From Opitutales bacterium (GTDB lineage: Bacteria; Verrucomicrobiota; Verrucomicrobiia; Opitutales; Opitutaceae): a stretch of DNA of 46,038 bases. The DNA lies in assembly GCA_018700525.1 (NCBI GenBank), contig JABITN010000236.1, positions 1 to 46,038 on the forward strand. The letters are read 5' to 3'. The position numbers were made by a program, and so were the translations under genes. Position 1 is the first letter of the stretch, and each line of letters starts with the position of its first letter. Positions 25,377-33,196 of this stretch are shown here, piece by piece. Below the pieces are notes generated by a model. It did no database searches. It was given only the letters and a program-made list of their open reading frames with translations, and had not been told where the DNA came from.

Positions 25377-26711
25377 ATGAGTTCTACAACTGAGCCGACA
25401 CTTGAGCCAAAAAAGAAGCCAACGGAGGCGGGGAATTACTTCATTTCGAATTATCCTCCATTTTCATTTTGGTCGCCGGACAATAAAAAAGATGTCGACG
25501 ATGCCTTTCAGCAACCGCACGACGATGAGGCGTCTTTGGGGATATATCATCATATTCCCTTTTGCCGCAAGCGTTGCCATTTCTGCTACTTTCGCGTCTA
25601 TACGGACAAGAATGCCTCCGAGATCAAAGAGTATCTGGATTCGACGATTACCGAGCTAAAGTATTTCGCCAAGCAACCTCGTATCGCCGGTCGCAAGCCG
25701 AAATTCGTCTATTTTGGTGGAGGCACGCCTTCTTATTTGTCTGGTAAGCAACTGACAGATCTGACGGATGAGATGAAAGCGATTCTCCCCTGGAATGAAG
25801 CCGAGGAAGTAGCGTTCGAAGGCGAGCCGGGTACCTTGAATCCACGTAAGGTGAAAGCGATCAAGGATATTGGGGTTACGCGTCTGAGCTTAGGGGTGGA
25901 GAATTTCGATGCGCACATTTTGGAGATCAATGGTCGGGCTCACAAGGCCGATGAAGTCTACAAGGCTTATGAAGCGGCCAAGAACCAAGATTTCGATCAA
26001 TTGAACATCGATTTGATCGCGGGAATGATCGAGGAAACGGAAGCTAACTGGCAGCGTAATATCGAGGAAACGCTCAAATTGCGTCCCGATTGCGTGACCA
26101 TCTACCAGATGGAAATTCCTTATAATACTACGATTTACAAAGAAATGCAGACGAAGGGAGCATTGGTTGCTCCTGTGGCGGATTGGCAAGTAAAGCGCCG
26201 CTGGGTGAAAGAAGCCTTTGAGGCATTAGAGAGCGCAGGCTATACGGTCACGAGCGGGTATACGGCGGTATTGAATCCTGATAAAACGAAATTCCTCTAC
26301 CGCGATGAATTGTGGACGGGCGCGGATTTACTAGGTCTCGGTGTGGCTTCCATATCGCATATCGCGGGCGTTCATTATCAGAATGTGAATGAGATTACGC
26401 AATATACGGAAGCGATTGAAAAGGGTGAGTTACCGGTTAATCGCGCGCTGAAGACCTCGCAAGAAGAGCGGATGATTCGGGAATTCCTGCTTCAGATGAA
26501 ACTGGGGCACGTGGCTGCCAGCTATTTTAAAATCAAATTCTCAGTCAACTTGATTGAGCGTTATGCAGAGCAATTGAAGGAACTGGCTGAAGAAGGATTT
26601 CTTGAATATGACGATGAGAATATTCGCCTCCATCGCCGCGGATTGCTTTGCGTCGATAATTTGCTTTTCAAGTTTTTCCTGCCGGAGCACGTGACATCGC
26701 GTATCGTTTAA
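25377..26711 (+). CDS. HemN/HemW-like radical SAM enzyme
   Basis: The 444-residue protein has the radical SAM cluster motif C63-x3-C67-x2-C70 in HHIPFCRKRCHFCYF, followed by VYFGGGTPSYL, a segment typical of HemN/HemW-like enzymes. A C-terminal HemN-type domain is present (about 370-444). HemN oxidises coproporphyrinogen III; HemW handles heme. Related class C enzymes in natural-product clusters instead methylate or cyclopropanate. Here there are no other heme genes, and the neighbours make or modify an aromatic acid, so a role on the product is more likely. That conclusion is inference from context. Confidence 0.75.
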   Translation: MSSTTEPTLEPKKKPTEAGNYFISNYPPFSFWSPDNKKDVDDAFQQPHDDEASLGIYHHIPFCRKRCHFCYFRVYTDKNASEIKEYLDSTITELKYFAKQPRIAGRKPKFVYFGGGTPSYLSGKQLTDLTDEMKAILPWNEAEEVAFEGEPGTLNPRKVKAIKDIGVTRLSLGVENFDAHILEINGRAHKADEVYKAYEAAKNQDFDQLNIDLIAGMIEETEANWQRNIEETLKLRPDCVTIYQMEIPYNTTIYKEMQTKGALVAPVADWQVKRRWVKEAFEALESAGYTVTSGYTAVLNPDKTKFLYRDELWTGADLLGLGVASISHIAGVHYQNVNEITQYTEAIEKGELPVNRALKTSQEERMIREFLLQMKLGHVAASYFKIKFSVNLIERYAEQLKELAEEGFLEYDDENIRLHRRGLLCVDNLLFKFFLPEHVTSRIV

Positions 26712-26737
26712 TTAACTTTTGGAGTATACCTAGCCTA

Positions 26738-27283
26738 GTGTATCGAATTTCTGAATTCCTGGAGCGAATATTAAGCGAACGCGGAATATCTCCTAATGCA
26801 TTTAAGTGGATAGCGGGCGAAGATGTGCCGTTGCCCTATCGCGATTTGTTGGTTCACGACCGAGATATGACTTCGACCTTGGCGGACTTTCATAGATCTG
26901 CGTTGGGCTTGGATGTTTTGAATATGAGTCATGACCAAGGCGAATACGCCCGTGAAGTAATCTTGTTTGCCAAGGATACCCGGGTGCCTGTCGAGTACGG
27001 AGCGATCGACCTTATTTTGGATCATTTCAAACCAGAGGAACGAGAGGCGATCATCGAAGGAAATGAGCCTTTGGGCAGTATTTTAAATCGCTTGGAGTAC
27101 CCTTATCGAAGTCATCCGAATGGATTCTTTTCGATCAAGGCACCTGCGGTTTGCCGAGAACAGTTTGGCTGCAGTGAAGATGTGAAGCTTTATGGGCGTT
27201 ATAATAAGCTCATGAATGCAGAGGGTAGGGTCCTGGCGTTGATCGTTGAAATATTGCCGGAAATTAAATTAGGGAATTTGTGA
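26738..27283 (+). CDS. chorismate lyase-like protein (predicted 4-hydroxybenzoate former)
   Basis: The 181-residue protein starts with GTG 26738, with GGAG about 14 bases upstream. Its sequence follows the UbiC/DUF98 chorismate lyase pattern: LLVHDRDMTSTLADFH, then R72 in EYAREVILFAKD, VPVEYGAIDLIL, the EPLGSIL element (P111-G113), LYGRYNKL, and E171 in VEILPE. The arginine and glutamate match the residues that hold chorismate in UbiC. The expected reaction is chorismate to 4-hydroxybenzoate plus pyruvate. No ubiquinone genes are near, so the acid probably feeds the gene group around it. The family match is by eye; product identity needs testing. Confidence 0.7.
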   Translation: MYRISEFLERILSERGISPNAFKWIAGEDVPLPYRDLLVHDRDMTSTLADFHRSALGLDVLNMSHDQGEYAREVILFAKDTRVPVEYGAIDLILDHFKPEEREAIIEGNEPLGSILNRLEYPYRSHPNGFFSIKAPAVCREQFGCSEDVKLYGRYNKLMNAEGRVLALIVEILPEIKLGNL

Positions 27284-27364
27284 ATTGAGAATATGATTGA
27301 GTGGAGACTGATTTTGGAACCTTCAGCACGGCGGTTGGTTTAAATAGAACGGATACTTTTTAAG

Positions 27365-28612
27365 ATGAGTGAATACGATACTATAATCATAGGTGGTGGA
27401 CCTGCTGGATCGACTGCGGGCGCTTTGTTGGCGGAAAAGGGGCGTAAAGTTCTGATTCTCGAAAAGGAGAAGTTTCCTCGCTATCATGTGGGCGAGTCCT
27501 TGATGCCGTTTTGCTATTTCACTTTCGAGCGTCTTGGAATTTTGGATATGCTGAACGAGCGAGCTTACACGAATAAGCACAGCGTGCAGTTCGTAACCAA
27601 GGATGGAAAAATGTCTGCGCCGTTCTATTTTTTTCAGCATTTGGATCATCCTGCAGCGACCACCTGGCAGGTTAAGCGATCGGAGTTTGACGAGTTGATG
27701 CTTGATAACGCGCGATCGAAAGGAGCCGAAGTTCGCGAGGAAACTCAAGTGATTGATTTTATTTACGAAGGTGAACGTGTTGTTGGAGTGACAGCGAAAA
27801 CGAAGGGCGGCGAAAGTTATGAGTTAAGAGCTTCGGTGACTGTGGATGCCTCAGGTCGCGATGCGCTTTTTCAGTCGAAACGTCGCTGGCGCAAACGTGA
27901 TCCCATGTTGAACAAGATTGCGATCTGGACCTTGTTCAAAGGCGCCAAGCGAGACCCAGGTTTGGACGAAGGGGCTACGACGGTCGCTTATTTGGATAAT
28001 CGCGGCTGGTTTTGGAATATTCCGATGAAGGATGATATCGTGAGTTCGGGAATCGTTGCAGAGCGCGATTACCTTTACAAAGATACGCGCGATCCTGCGG
28101 CAATATTTAAGCGGGAGATTGAAAATAACGTTTGGATCAAGGATCACCTCTCTTGTGGTGAACAGTTTGGCGAGTACTGGGTGACTGGCGAATATTCTTA
28201 TCGTTCCGAACATTGTGCTGCCGATGGGGTTGTGTTGATTGGCGATGCGTTTGCATTTCTCGATCCGGTATTTTCTTCAGGAGTGTTCCTTGCGTTGAAA
28301 AGCGGAGAAATGGCTGCGGATGCGATAGACGCGTCATTGGCCAGCGGGGATGTCTCGGCGTCGGCGTTCAATGCTTACGGAGAAGAGTTGTGTTCGGCGA
28401 TAGAGACGATGCGTAGCCTTGTTTATGCGTTTTACGACAACGATTTCAGCTTTGGTAAACTCATCCGCAAGAACGGCGATTTACGCGGTACGCTCACGGA
28501 TTGCCTAATCGGAGATTTGGCGGATAAAGACTTCGAGCCGTTGATGAAGGCGGTCGGAGAAATCACCAAATTGCCAGAGCGTCTGCCATACGGTCGGGCT
28601 GCTTCAGCATAA
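27365..28612 (+). CDS. FAD-dependent halogenase-like monooxygenase
   Basis: The 415-residue flavoprotein has the FAD dinucleotide motif IIIGGGPAGSTAG at the start and the second FAD motif GVVLIGDAFAFLDPVFSSG near 288-306. It carries GWFWNIP (214-220), matching the WxWxIP signature of flavin-dependent halogenases, and K71 in YTNKHSVQF sits where those enzymes place the catalytic lysine. Both features point to a halogenase-type enzyme, though related dehydrogenases and geranylgeranyl-reductase-like oxidoreductases share parts of them. A phenolic acid such as 4-hydroxybenzoate would be a sensible substrate. No flavin reductase partner is seen in the window. The mechanism is inferred. Confidence 0.65.
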   Translation: MSEYDTIIIGGGPAGSTAGALLAEKGRKVLILEKEKFPRYHVGESLMPFCYFTFERLGILDMLNERAYTNKHSVQFVTKDGKMSAPFYFFQHLDHPAATTWQVKRSEFDELMLDNARSKGAEVREETQVIDFIYEGERVVGVTAKTKGGESYELRASVTVDASGRDALFQSKRRWRKRDPMLNKIAIWTLFKGAKRDPGLDEGATTVAYLDNRGWFWNIPMKDDIVSSGIVAERDYLYKDTRDPAAIFKREIENNVWIKDHLSCGEQFGEYWVTGEYSYRSEHCAADGVVLIGDAFAFLDPVFSSGVFLALKSGEMAADAIDASLASGDVSASAFNAYGEELCSAIETMRSLVYAFYDNDFSFGKLIRKNGDLRGTLTDCLIGDLADKDFEPLMKAVGEITKLPERLPYGRAASA

Positions 28613-28680
28613 GCGAAAACGCTTGTTCCTAGTCCGCGTAGGTGCGAGCTTAGTCGCTTCGAAGTATTGAGCGATCCAAT

Positions 28681-29982
28681 ATGAAGATCACCTTTTTAAC
28701 GCCAGGGACTGGGAGCTACTATTGTGGCGCGTGCATGCGCGACAATGCGTTGGCTAATGCGTTGATCCAAGCGGGGCATGAAGCGGATTTGCTGCCGATG
28801 TATCTGCCATTGATGTTGGACGAAAATTCGGAAGGCATGGAAAGCGAAACGCCGGTTTTCTTTGGCGGGATTAATATTTTCCTTCAGCAGAAATTTTCCT
28901 TGTTCAGACACACTCCTAAGTGGATGGATCGCGCCTTGAATCGCCCGAGCCTGCTACGCTCGGCAGCCAAACGAAGTCATATGACCTCGGCTCACACGCA
29001 CGGAGCGATGTGTTTCGAGATGTTGAAGTTAGATGGTGATGACTTCGATAAAGAACTGAAGAAGTTGTATTCTTGGATCAATGACACGGGAGTTCCTGAT
29101 GTTCTGTGTTTATCTACTGCTCTACAGGCAGGTTTCGCTCGAGAAGTGAAAAAACAATGGGACATTCCGATACTGCTTTGTTTTCAAGGCGAAGATTCTT
29201 TCTTGGACAGCCTACCAGATGAGTATCGAGATGAGTGCTGGGAATTGATGGCCGATCGCTGCCGCTATGCGGATGCTATGTTAGCTCCTAGCAAATCCTA
29301 CGCTCGAATGATGGAGAAGCGAATGGGCTTGGAATCGGGCTCGATTTCAGTTCACCCCAATGGAATTAACCTTGAGGGTTATAGCGCTCCTCGGGAAGTT
29401 GATCCGCCGGCGATCGGGTTTTTGGCCCGTATGTGCGAGGTCAAAGGACTTGGGCTTTTGGTGGATGCATTCATTCATTTGAGAACGGATTTGGGAGATA
29501 CTGCGACTCGTTTGAAAATAGCCGGAGCCGTGACGCTCGGGGACGTTTCGTTCATCGATAACTTGAAGGCGAAATTGGAGTCGGCGGGTTTAACCGATTC
29601 GGTAGATTGGCATCCGAATATTTCTCGCGAGGAAAAGTTGGAATTCCTCAACGAATTGTCGCTCTTTTCTGTGCCCGTGCTTTACGAAGAAGCGTTTGGT
29701 TTGTACGCGATTGAAGCGATGGCAGCTTCGGTGCCGATTGTTCAGCCGGATTTTGCGGCTTTCCCTGAACTGGTTGAAGCGACTGGAGGCGGAGTTTGCG
29801 TTTCCATAGAAACCGCCGATGGTTTGGCGCGCGCTTATGATGAGCTATTGCGCTCGCCGGAACTCATGAAGGAAATGGGAGAACGGGGTCGACTTGGCGT
29901 AGAGAAACGCTTCAGTATGGAGGCGATGAAGAATTCTTTCATCAATGCCATGGAATCATTGTTACAATCTAAAAGCGTATGA
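28681..29982 (+). CDS. family 4-type glycosyltransferase
   Basis: The 433-residue protein has a GT-B fold outline. The N-terminal part begins TPGTGSYYCGACMRDNALA, a form common in PVC glycosyltransferases. The C-terminal donor-binding half has PAIGFLARMCEVKGLGLLVDA and EEAFGLYAIEAMA, which contains the E-x7-E motif of GT4. No signal peptide or membrane helix is visible, so it acts on the cytoplasmic side. Its stop overlaps the thioesterase start by four bases, tying it to the biosynthetic genes. It would add a sugar to the product; donor and acceptor are unknown. A 68-base gap separates it from the flavoprotein gene. Confidence 0.8.
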   Translation: MKITFLTPGTGSYYCGACMRDNALANALIQAGHEADLLPMYLPLMLDENSEGMESETPVFFGGINIFLQQKFSLFRHTPKWMDRALNRPSLLRSAAKRSHMTSAHTHGAMCFEMLKLDGDDFDKELKKLYSWINDTGVPDVLCLSTALQAGFAREVKKQWDIPILLCFQGEDSFLDSLPDEYRDECWELMADRCRYADAMLAPSKSYARMMEKRMGLESGSISVHPNGINLEGYSAPREVDPPAIGFLARMCEVKGLGLLVDAFIHLRTDLGDTATRLKIAGAVTLGDVSFIDNLKAKLESAGLTDSVDWHPNISREEKLEFLNELSLFSVPVLYEEAFGLYAIEAMAASVPIVQPDFAAFPELVEATGGGVCVSIETADGLARAYDELLRSPELMKEMGERGRLGVEKRFSMEAMKNSFINAMESLLQSKSV

Positions 29983-30440
29983 GTTTACCCGAACTGCAAC
30001 CCTATTGCTTTGAGTTCCAACGTCGCGTCGAATTTTCCGAAACGGACATGGCGGGCATCATGCACTTTTCGAATTTCTACCGTTTTATGGAATCGGCGGA
30101 GCACGCGTTCTTTCGTTCGCTCGATCATGGCATCCATCAAAAGATTGATGGAGAAACGGTCGGCTGGCCGCGGGTTCACTCGTCCTGCAATTTCTTTCGC
30201 CCGCTTCGCTTCGAAGATACGGTAATGATGCGCCTGACGATTGAAGAAATTCGCCGATGCTCGGTCCGCTACATTCATACGTTTCTTTTAGGCGGAGGCA
30301 ACGATACTGCAGTGGTGGCCTCAGGTCGGATGACTACTGCTTGCGTTCGTTTGGATCGCACATTGGGAAAGATCGAATCGATTAACATTCCGGATGAGCT
30401 GCGCGGAAAACTGGAGACTGCGAAAGCGACGCAGGAATGA
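29979..30440 (+). CDS. hot-dog fold acyl-CoA thioesterase (4HBT-type)
   Basis: The 153-residue protein fits the 4-hydroxybenzoyl-CoA thioesterase family. It has VEFSETDMAGIMHFSNFYRF, where D and the H-x-x-N-F segment form the typical active-site region. FFRPLRFEDTVMMRLTIEEI follows. The length is normal for the family. It overlaps the glycosyltransferase gene by four bases. It may release an aromatic acyl group from CoA, matching the PaaK-like ligase at 31090 and the chorismate lyase-like gene. Members also act on other acyl-CoA thioesters, so the substrate is a contextual guess. Confidence 0.75.
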   Translation: MSLPELQPYCFEFQRRVEFSETDMAGIMHFSNFYRFMESAEHAFFRSLDHGIHQKIDGETVGWPRVHSSCNFFRPLRFEDTVMMRLTIEEIRRCSVRYIHTFLLGGGNDTAVVASGRMTTACVRLDRTLGKIESINIPDELRGKLETAKATQE

Positions 30441-30519
30441 AGGTCTTCCAGCGCGTTTGAGCCATTAGGATTCGCGTAGCTTATACAAATTTAGAATTTT
30501 AAATCCTCAATACAAAATT

Positions 30520-31038
30520 ATGAACTGGTTAGCTTACTCCTTAATGACGGCCCTCTTTTTCGGGTTGTACGGTATATTTTTGCACACGGGCCAAATAGCG
30601 ATGAAAGACCCGGTCATGGGCCGCTATAAGGCCTTTCTGTTCGTGGGCGTCGCCTACCTGGTTATTGCGGTGATCGTTCCGATTATCATGCTCAAGTTCC
30701 AGGGCTCGTCGTTTTCGTTTACGGGCAAAGGAATTACGCTTTCGTTCATCGCGGGATTGTTGGGCGCTCTCGGCGCATTTTGCATCCTCTTGGCCTTTGG
30801 CGCTAGAGGCACTCCTGCGGTGGTTATGTCGATTGTCTTCGCTGGAGCTCCCGTAGTGAATGCTATTGTTTCGATGAGCCTTCATCCGCCAAAGGGAGGC
30901 GTATCCGCTATTCCATGGCAGTTTTTCCTGGGAATCGTGCTTGCGGCGTTTGGGGGTTGTCTCGTTACGATTTATAAGCCGGCTCCGGCGCCTGCTCTTA
31001 CCAAGACTCCACCTCCGGCGGCGGTGACAGACGCGTAA
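30520..31038 (+). CDS. DMT/EamA-like small membrane protein
   Basis: The 172-residue protein has about five membrane helices (WLAYSLMTALFFGLYGIFL, then VAYLVIAVIVPIIML, FIAGLLGALGAFCILLAFG, AVVMSIVFAGAPVVNAIVSM and FFLGIVLAAFGGCLVTIY). It ends in a Pro/Ala-rich tail. This looks like a single EamA half-unit of the drug/metabolite transporter superfamily, which would pair as a dimer. The start follows an A-rich stretch (TACAAAATT) without a ribosome-binding motif. Its place among the biosynthetic genes suggests transport of product or precursor, but this is inference. Confidence 0.7.
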   Translation: MNWLAYSLMTALFFGLYGIFLHTGQIAMKDPVMGRYKAFLFVGVAYLVIAVIVPIIMLKFQGSSFSFTGKGITLSFIAGLLGALGAFCILLAFGARGTPAVVMSIVFAGAPVVNAIVSMSLHPPKGGVSAIPWQFFLGIVLAAFGGCLVTIYKPAPAPALTKTPPPAAVTDA

Positions 31039-31089
31039 GGCTTCTGATTCTTCTTAACTTCGTGTCCTCCAGGGCAGCAGATGGTTTAA

Positions 31090-32346
31090 ATGGATTTACA
31101 AGCAAAACATCTCAAGGCTCTTAATAAACTCGTCGGCGAAATCGCTTCGACGAACGGGTTCTATTCGAAGAAGCTTCAAGCTTGCGGAGGAGCTGATGGC
31201 TTCGAAAGCCTTGAAGCATATTCCCGCTTGATGCCGTATACGACTAAGAGCGAACTTGCAGCCGATCATGTGGAGAATCCTCCGTATGGCACGAATTTGA
31301 CGTACCCGATCGATCAGTACACGCGTTTGCATCAAACAAGCGGAACGACGGGCAGTCCGATGGCTTGGTTGGATTCGCCGAAGGATTGGCAATGGGTGTT
31401 GGATAATTGGAAGACCGTGTGGATTGAGTGTGGGGCGAAGCCAGGCGATACCGCGATCTTTCCGTTTTCGTTTGGTCCATTTCTCGGTTTTTGGGCGGCG
31501 TTCGAGGCGGGCGTCCAGGCAGGTATTCGCTGTTTGCCTGCGGGGGGACAAACGAGTCTGCAACGTTTGAAGATGATTTTTCGATACAAGCCGGAGTGGA
31601 TTTGCTGCACTCCTACTTATGCATTGCATTTGAGTGGCGTGGCTTCTCAGGAGGGCTTGGATTTGTCGACCAGCTCGGTTTGTGGCATCATTGTCGGTGG
31701 CGAGCCGGGTGGGAGTATTCCTGAGGTGCGCGAGCGAATTGAAACTGGTTGGGGCGGCGCTCGGGTATTCGATCATCATGGTATGACTGAAGTAGGACCG
31801 GTTACGTATTCGGATATGGATGATCCGGATCTGCTACGGATCGTTCATGACACTTATTTAGCGGAAGTCGTTGATCGGGAAACCGACAAGCCCGTGCCTT
31901 ATTGCGAAGTTGGGGAGTTGATTCTGACGACTTTGGGTCGAGCGGGGTGTCCTTTGCTCCGCTATCGCACGGGCGACTTGGTGCGTCCGGTTGCCGTACC
32001 TGGTGAAGACCCCACAGCCTTTGCCTTGCAGGGAGGTATCCTTGGGAGAGCGGATGATATGGTCGTCGTGCGGGGAGTGAATCTCTATCCAAGCGCGATC
32101 GACGCGGTCGTGCGTTCGTTTGATGGAATAGGCGAATACCAGGTAACGATCGATCAGACTCAACTAATGGTTCAAGTTTCAATTGCAGCGGAAAACGAAT
32201 CGGGAGGAAGCGACGATGTTCTAATCGAGAAATTCGAAAAGCAGCTTCGCGAGGCATTCTCTTTACGCATTCCGGTGTCCGTATCGGCGCCGGGCAGTTT
32301 GCCACGATTTGAAATGAAAGCCAGACGATGGAACGTGATTGGATAG
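31090..32346 (+). CDS. phenylacetate-CoA ligase-like (PaaK family) acyl-CoA ligase
   Basis: The 418-residue protein is a full-length PaaK-type adenylate-forming ligase. It shows the ATP loop QTSGTTGSPMAW, the segment ICCTPTYALHL, the region FDHHGMTEVGPVTYS, the Asp motif LLRYRTGDLV, and the hinge and lid GRADDMVVVRGVNLYPSAID. PaaK enzymes join CoA to aromatic acids such as phenylacetate or hydroxybenzoate. Beside the chorismate lyase-like and 4HBT-type genes, 4-hydroxybenzoate or a derivative is the likeliest substrate. It differs from the shorter LuxE-like enzyme at 20412, so the group has two acid-activating enzymes. The downstream ABC ATPase begins 25 bases later. Confidence 0.8.
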   Translation: MDLQAKHLKALNKLVGEIASTNGFYSKKLQACGGADGFESLEAYSRLMPYTTKSELAADHVENPPYGTNLTYPIDQYTRLHQTSGTTGSPMAWLDSPKDWQWVLDNWKTVWIECGAKPGDTAIFPFSFGPFLGFWAAFEAGVQAGIRCLPAGGQTSLQRLKMIFRYKPEWICCTPTYALHLSGVASQEGLDLSTSSVCGIIVGGEPGGSIPEVRERIETGWGGARVFDHHGMTEVGPVTYSDMDDPDLLRIVHDTYLAEVVDRETDKPVPYCEVGELILTTLGRAGCPLLRYRTGDLVRPVAVPGEDPTAFALQGGILGRADDMVVVRGVNLYPSAIDAVVRSFDGIGEYQVTIDQTQLMVQVSIAAENESGGSDDVLIEKFEKQLREAFSLRIPVSVSAPGSLPRFEMKARRWNVIG

Positions 32347-32371
32347 ATTCGAACCGAACCCTTCTAGAATT

Positions 32372-33046
32372 ATGCTCAAGGTTGAAAAGTTAACGAAAGA
32401 ATACTCGGGTCCAGCCGGTAGTATCTCCGTATTGGATGACCTGGACTTGGAAGTGGCGAAGGGCGAATCGGTCGCGATAGTCGGACCATCTGGTTGCGGC
32501 AAGACTACTTTATTGAACATCCTCGGCACACTGGATATCCCGACAGGCGGATCGGTTTCGATCGGTGGTCATGCAGTTGAAACGATGTCTGTCGATGAAC
32601 GAACTCGATTTCGGAATCGCTCGCTTGGTTTCGTGTTTCAGCAGCACTTTCTTCTTCCGCAATGCACCGTTCTGGAGAACGTGCTCATGCCGCGATTGGC
32701 AGGCGATTGGGAAGAGTCGGAACAAGCGACTCGCGAACGCACAGCCAGCTTGCTCGATGGATTAGGATTGGGACAACGAGTTGATCGCATGCCGTATCAG
32801 CTTTCTGGGGGCGAACGTCTACGGGTTGCGGTAGCGCGAGCTTTGGCGAATGAACCGTCGCTTATTCTTGCCGATGAACCCACTGGAAGTTTGGACCCGG
32901 CGATGGGGGAGCAGGTAGCCGATCTTTTCGCGGAATTGAACGATCAGCATCAGGTAACGCTGGTGACAGTAACGCACAACGCTGCATTGGCGAAGCGAAT
33001 GGGCTCGGTCTATGTTTTGAAAAACGGAAAACTGGAACGGGAGTAG
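32372..33046 (+). CDS. ABC transporter ATP-binding protein (LolD/MacB type)
   Basis: I use ATG 32372; an in-frame TTG further upstream (32339) would overlap the ligase gene. The 224-residue protein has all ABC ATPase motifs: Walker [11 protein letters not shown]-loop FQQHFLLPQ, signature [15 protein letters not shown], Walker [14 protein letters not shown] and the switch VTHN. The short form and FQQH-LLP segment are like LolD/MacB ATPases, which work with FtsX-like permeases on lipoproteins, peptides or drugs at the inner membrane. Its partner is surely the permease at 33197. Confidence 0.9.
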   Translation: MLKVEKLTKEYSGPAGSISVLDDLDLEVAKGESVAIVGPSGCGKTTLLNILGTLDIPTGGSVSIGGHAVETMSVDERTRFRNRSLGFVFQQHFLLPQCTVLENVLMPRLAGDWEESEQATRERTASLLDGLGLGQRVDRMPYQLSGGERLRVAVARALANEPSLILADEPTGSLDPAMGEQVADLFAELNDQHQVTLVTVTHNAALAKRMGSVYVLKNGKLERE

Positions 33047-33070
33047 AATGGTGGTTCAGCGATTTTATAA

Positions 33071-33173
33071 GGTAGCGGCCGATCTCCGAGCGGCCATCTC
33101 AATCAACGAATCGGAGCGAGTAACTGAGCGATTAGATTTTGGTACTATGGCCGATCGGAGATCGGCCGCTGCC
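33071..33173. repeat. inverted pair of REP-like 27-base repeats
   Basis: Two copies of a 27-base element lie in opposite orientation at 33071-33097 and 33147-33173, matching at 25 of 27 positions. The core of the first is GGCCGATCTCCGAGCGGCC. The second contains a perfect palindrome (8-base arms GGCCGATC/GATCGGCC with loop GGA). The pair could form a long stem with a 49-base loop. It fills most of the gap between the ABC ATPase and permease genes and resembles REP/BIME elements. Confidence 0.75.
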
Positions 33174-33196
33174 TGGATCGGCGAGGGAAGTTTGTA

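Noticed and set aside
28611-28624. Short hairpin AAGCG-AAAA-CGCTT after the flavoprotein gene
   Set aside because: Only five base pairs and no T run, so not called as a terminator.
31096-31779. 227-residue minus-strand frame
   Set aside because: Shadow of the PaaK-like ligase; composition is that of antisense reading.
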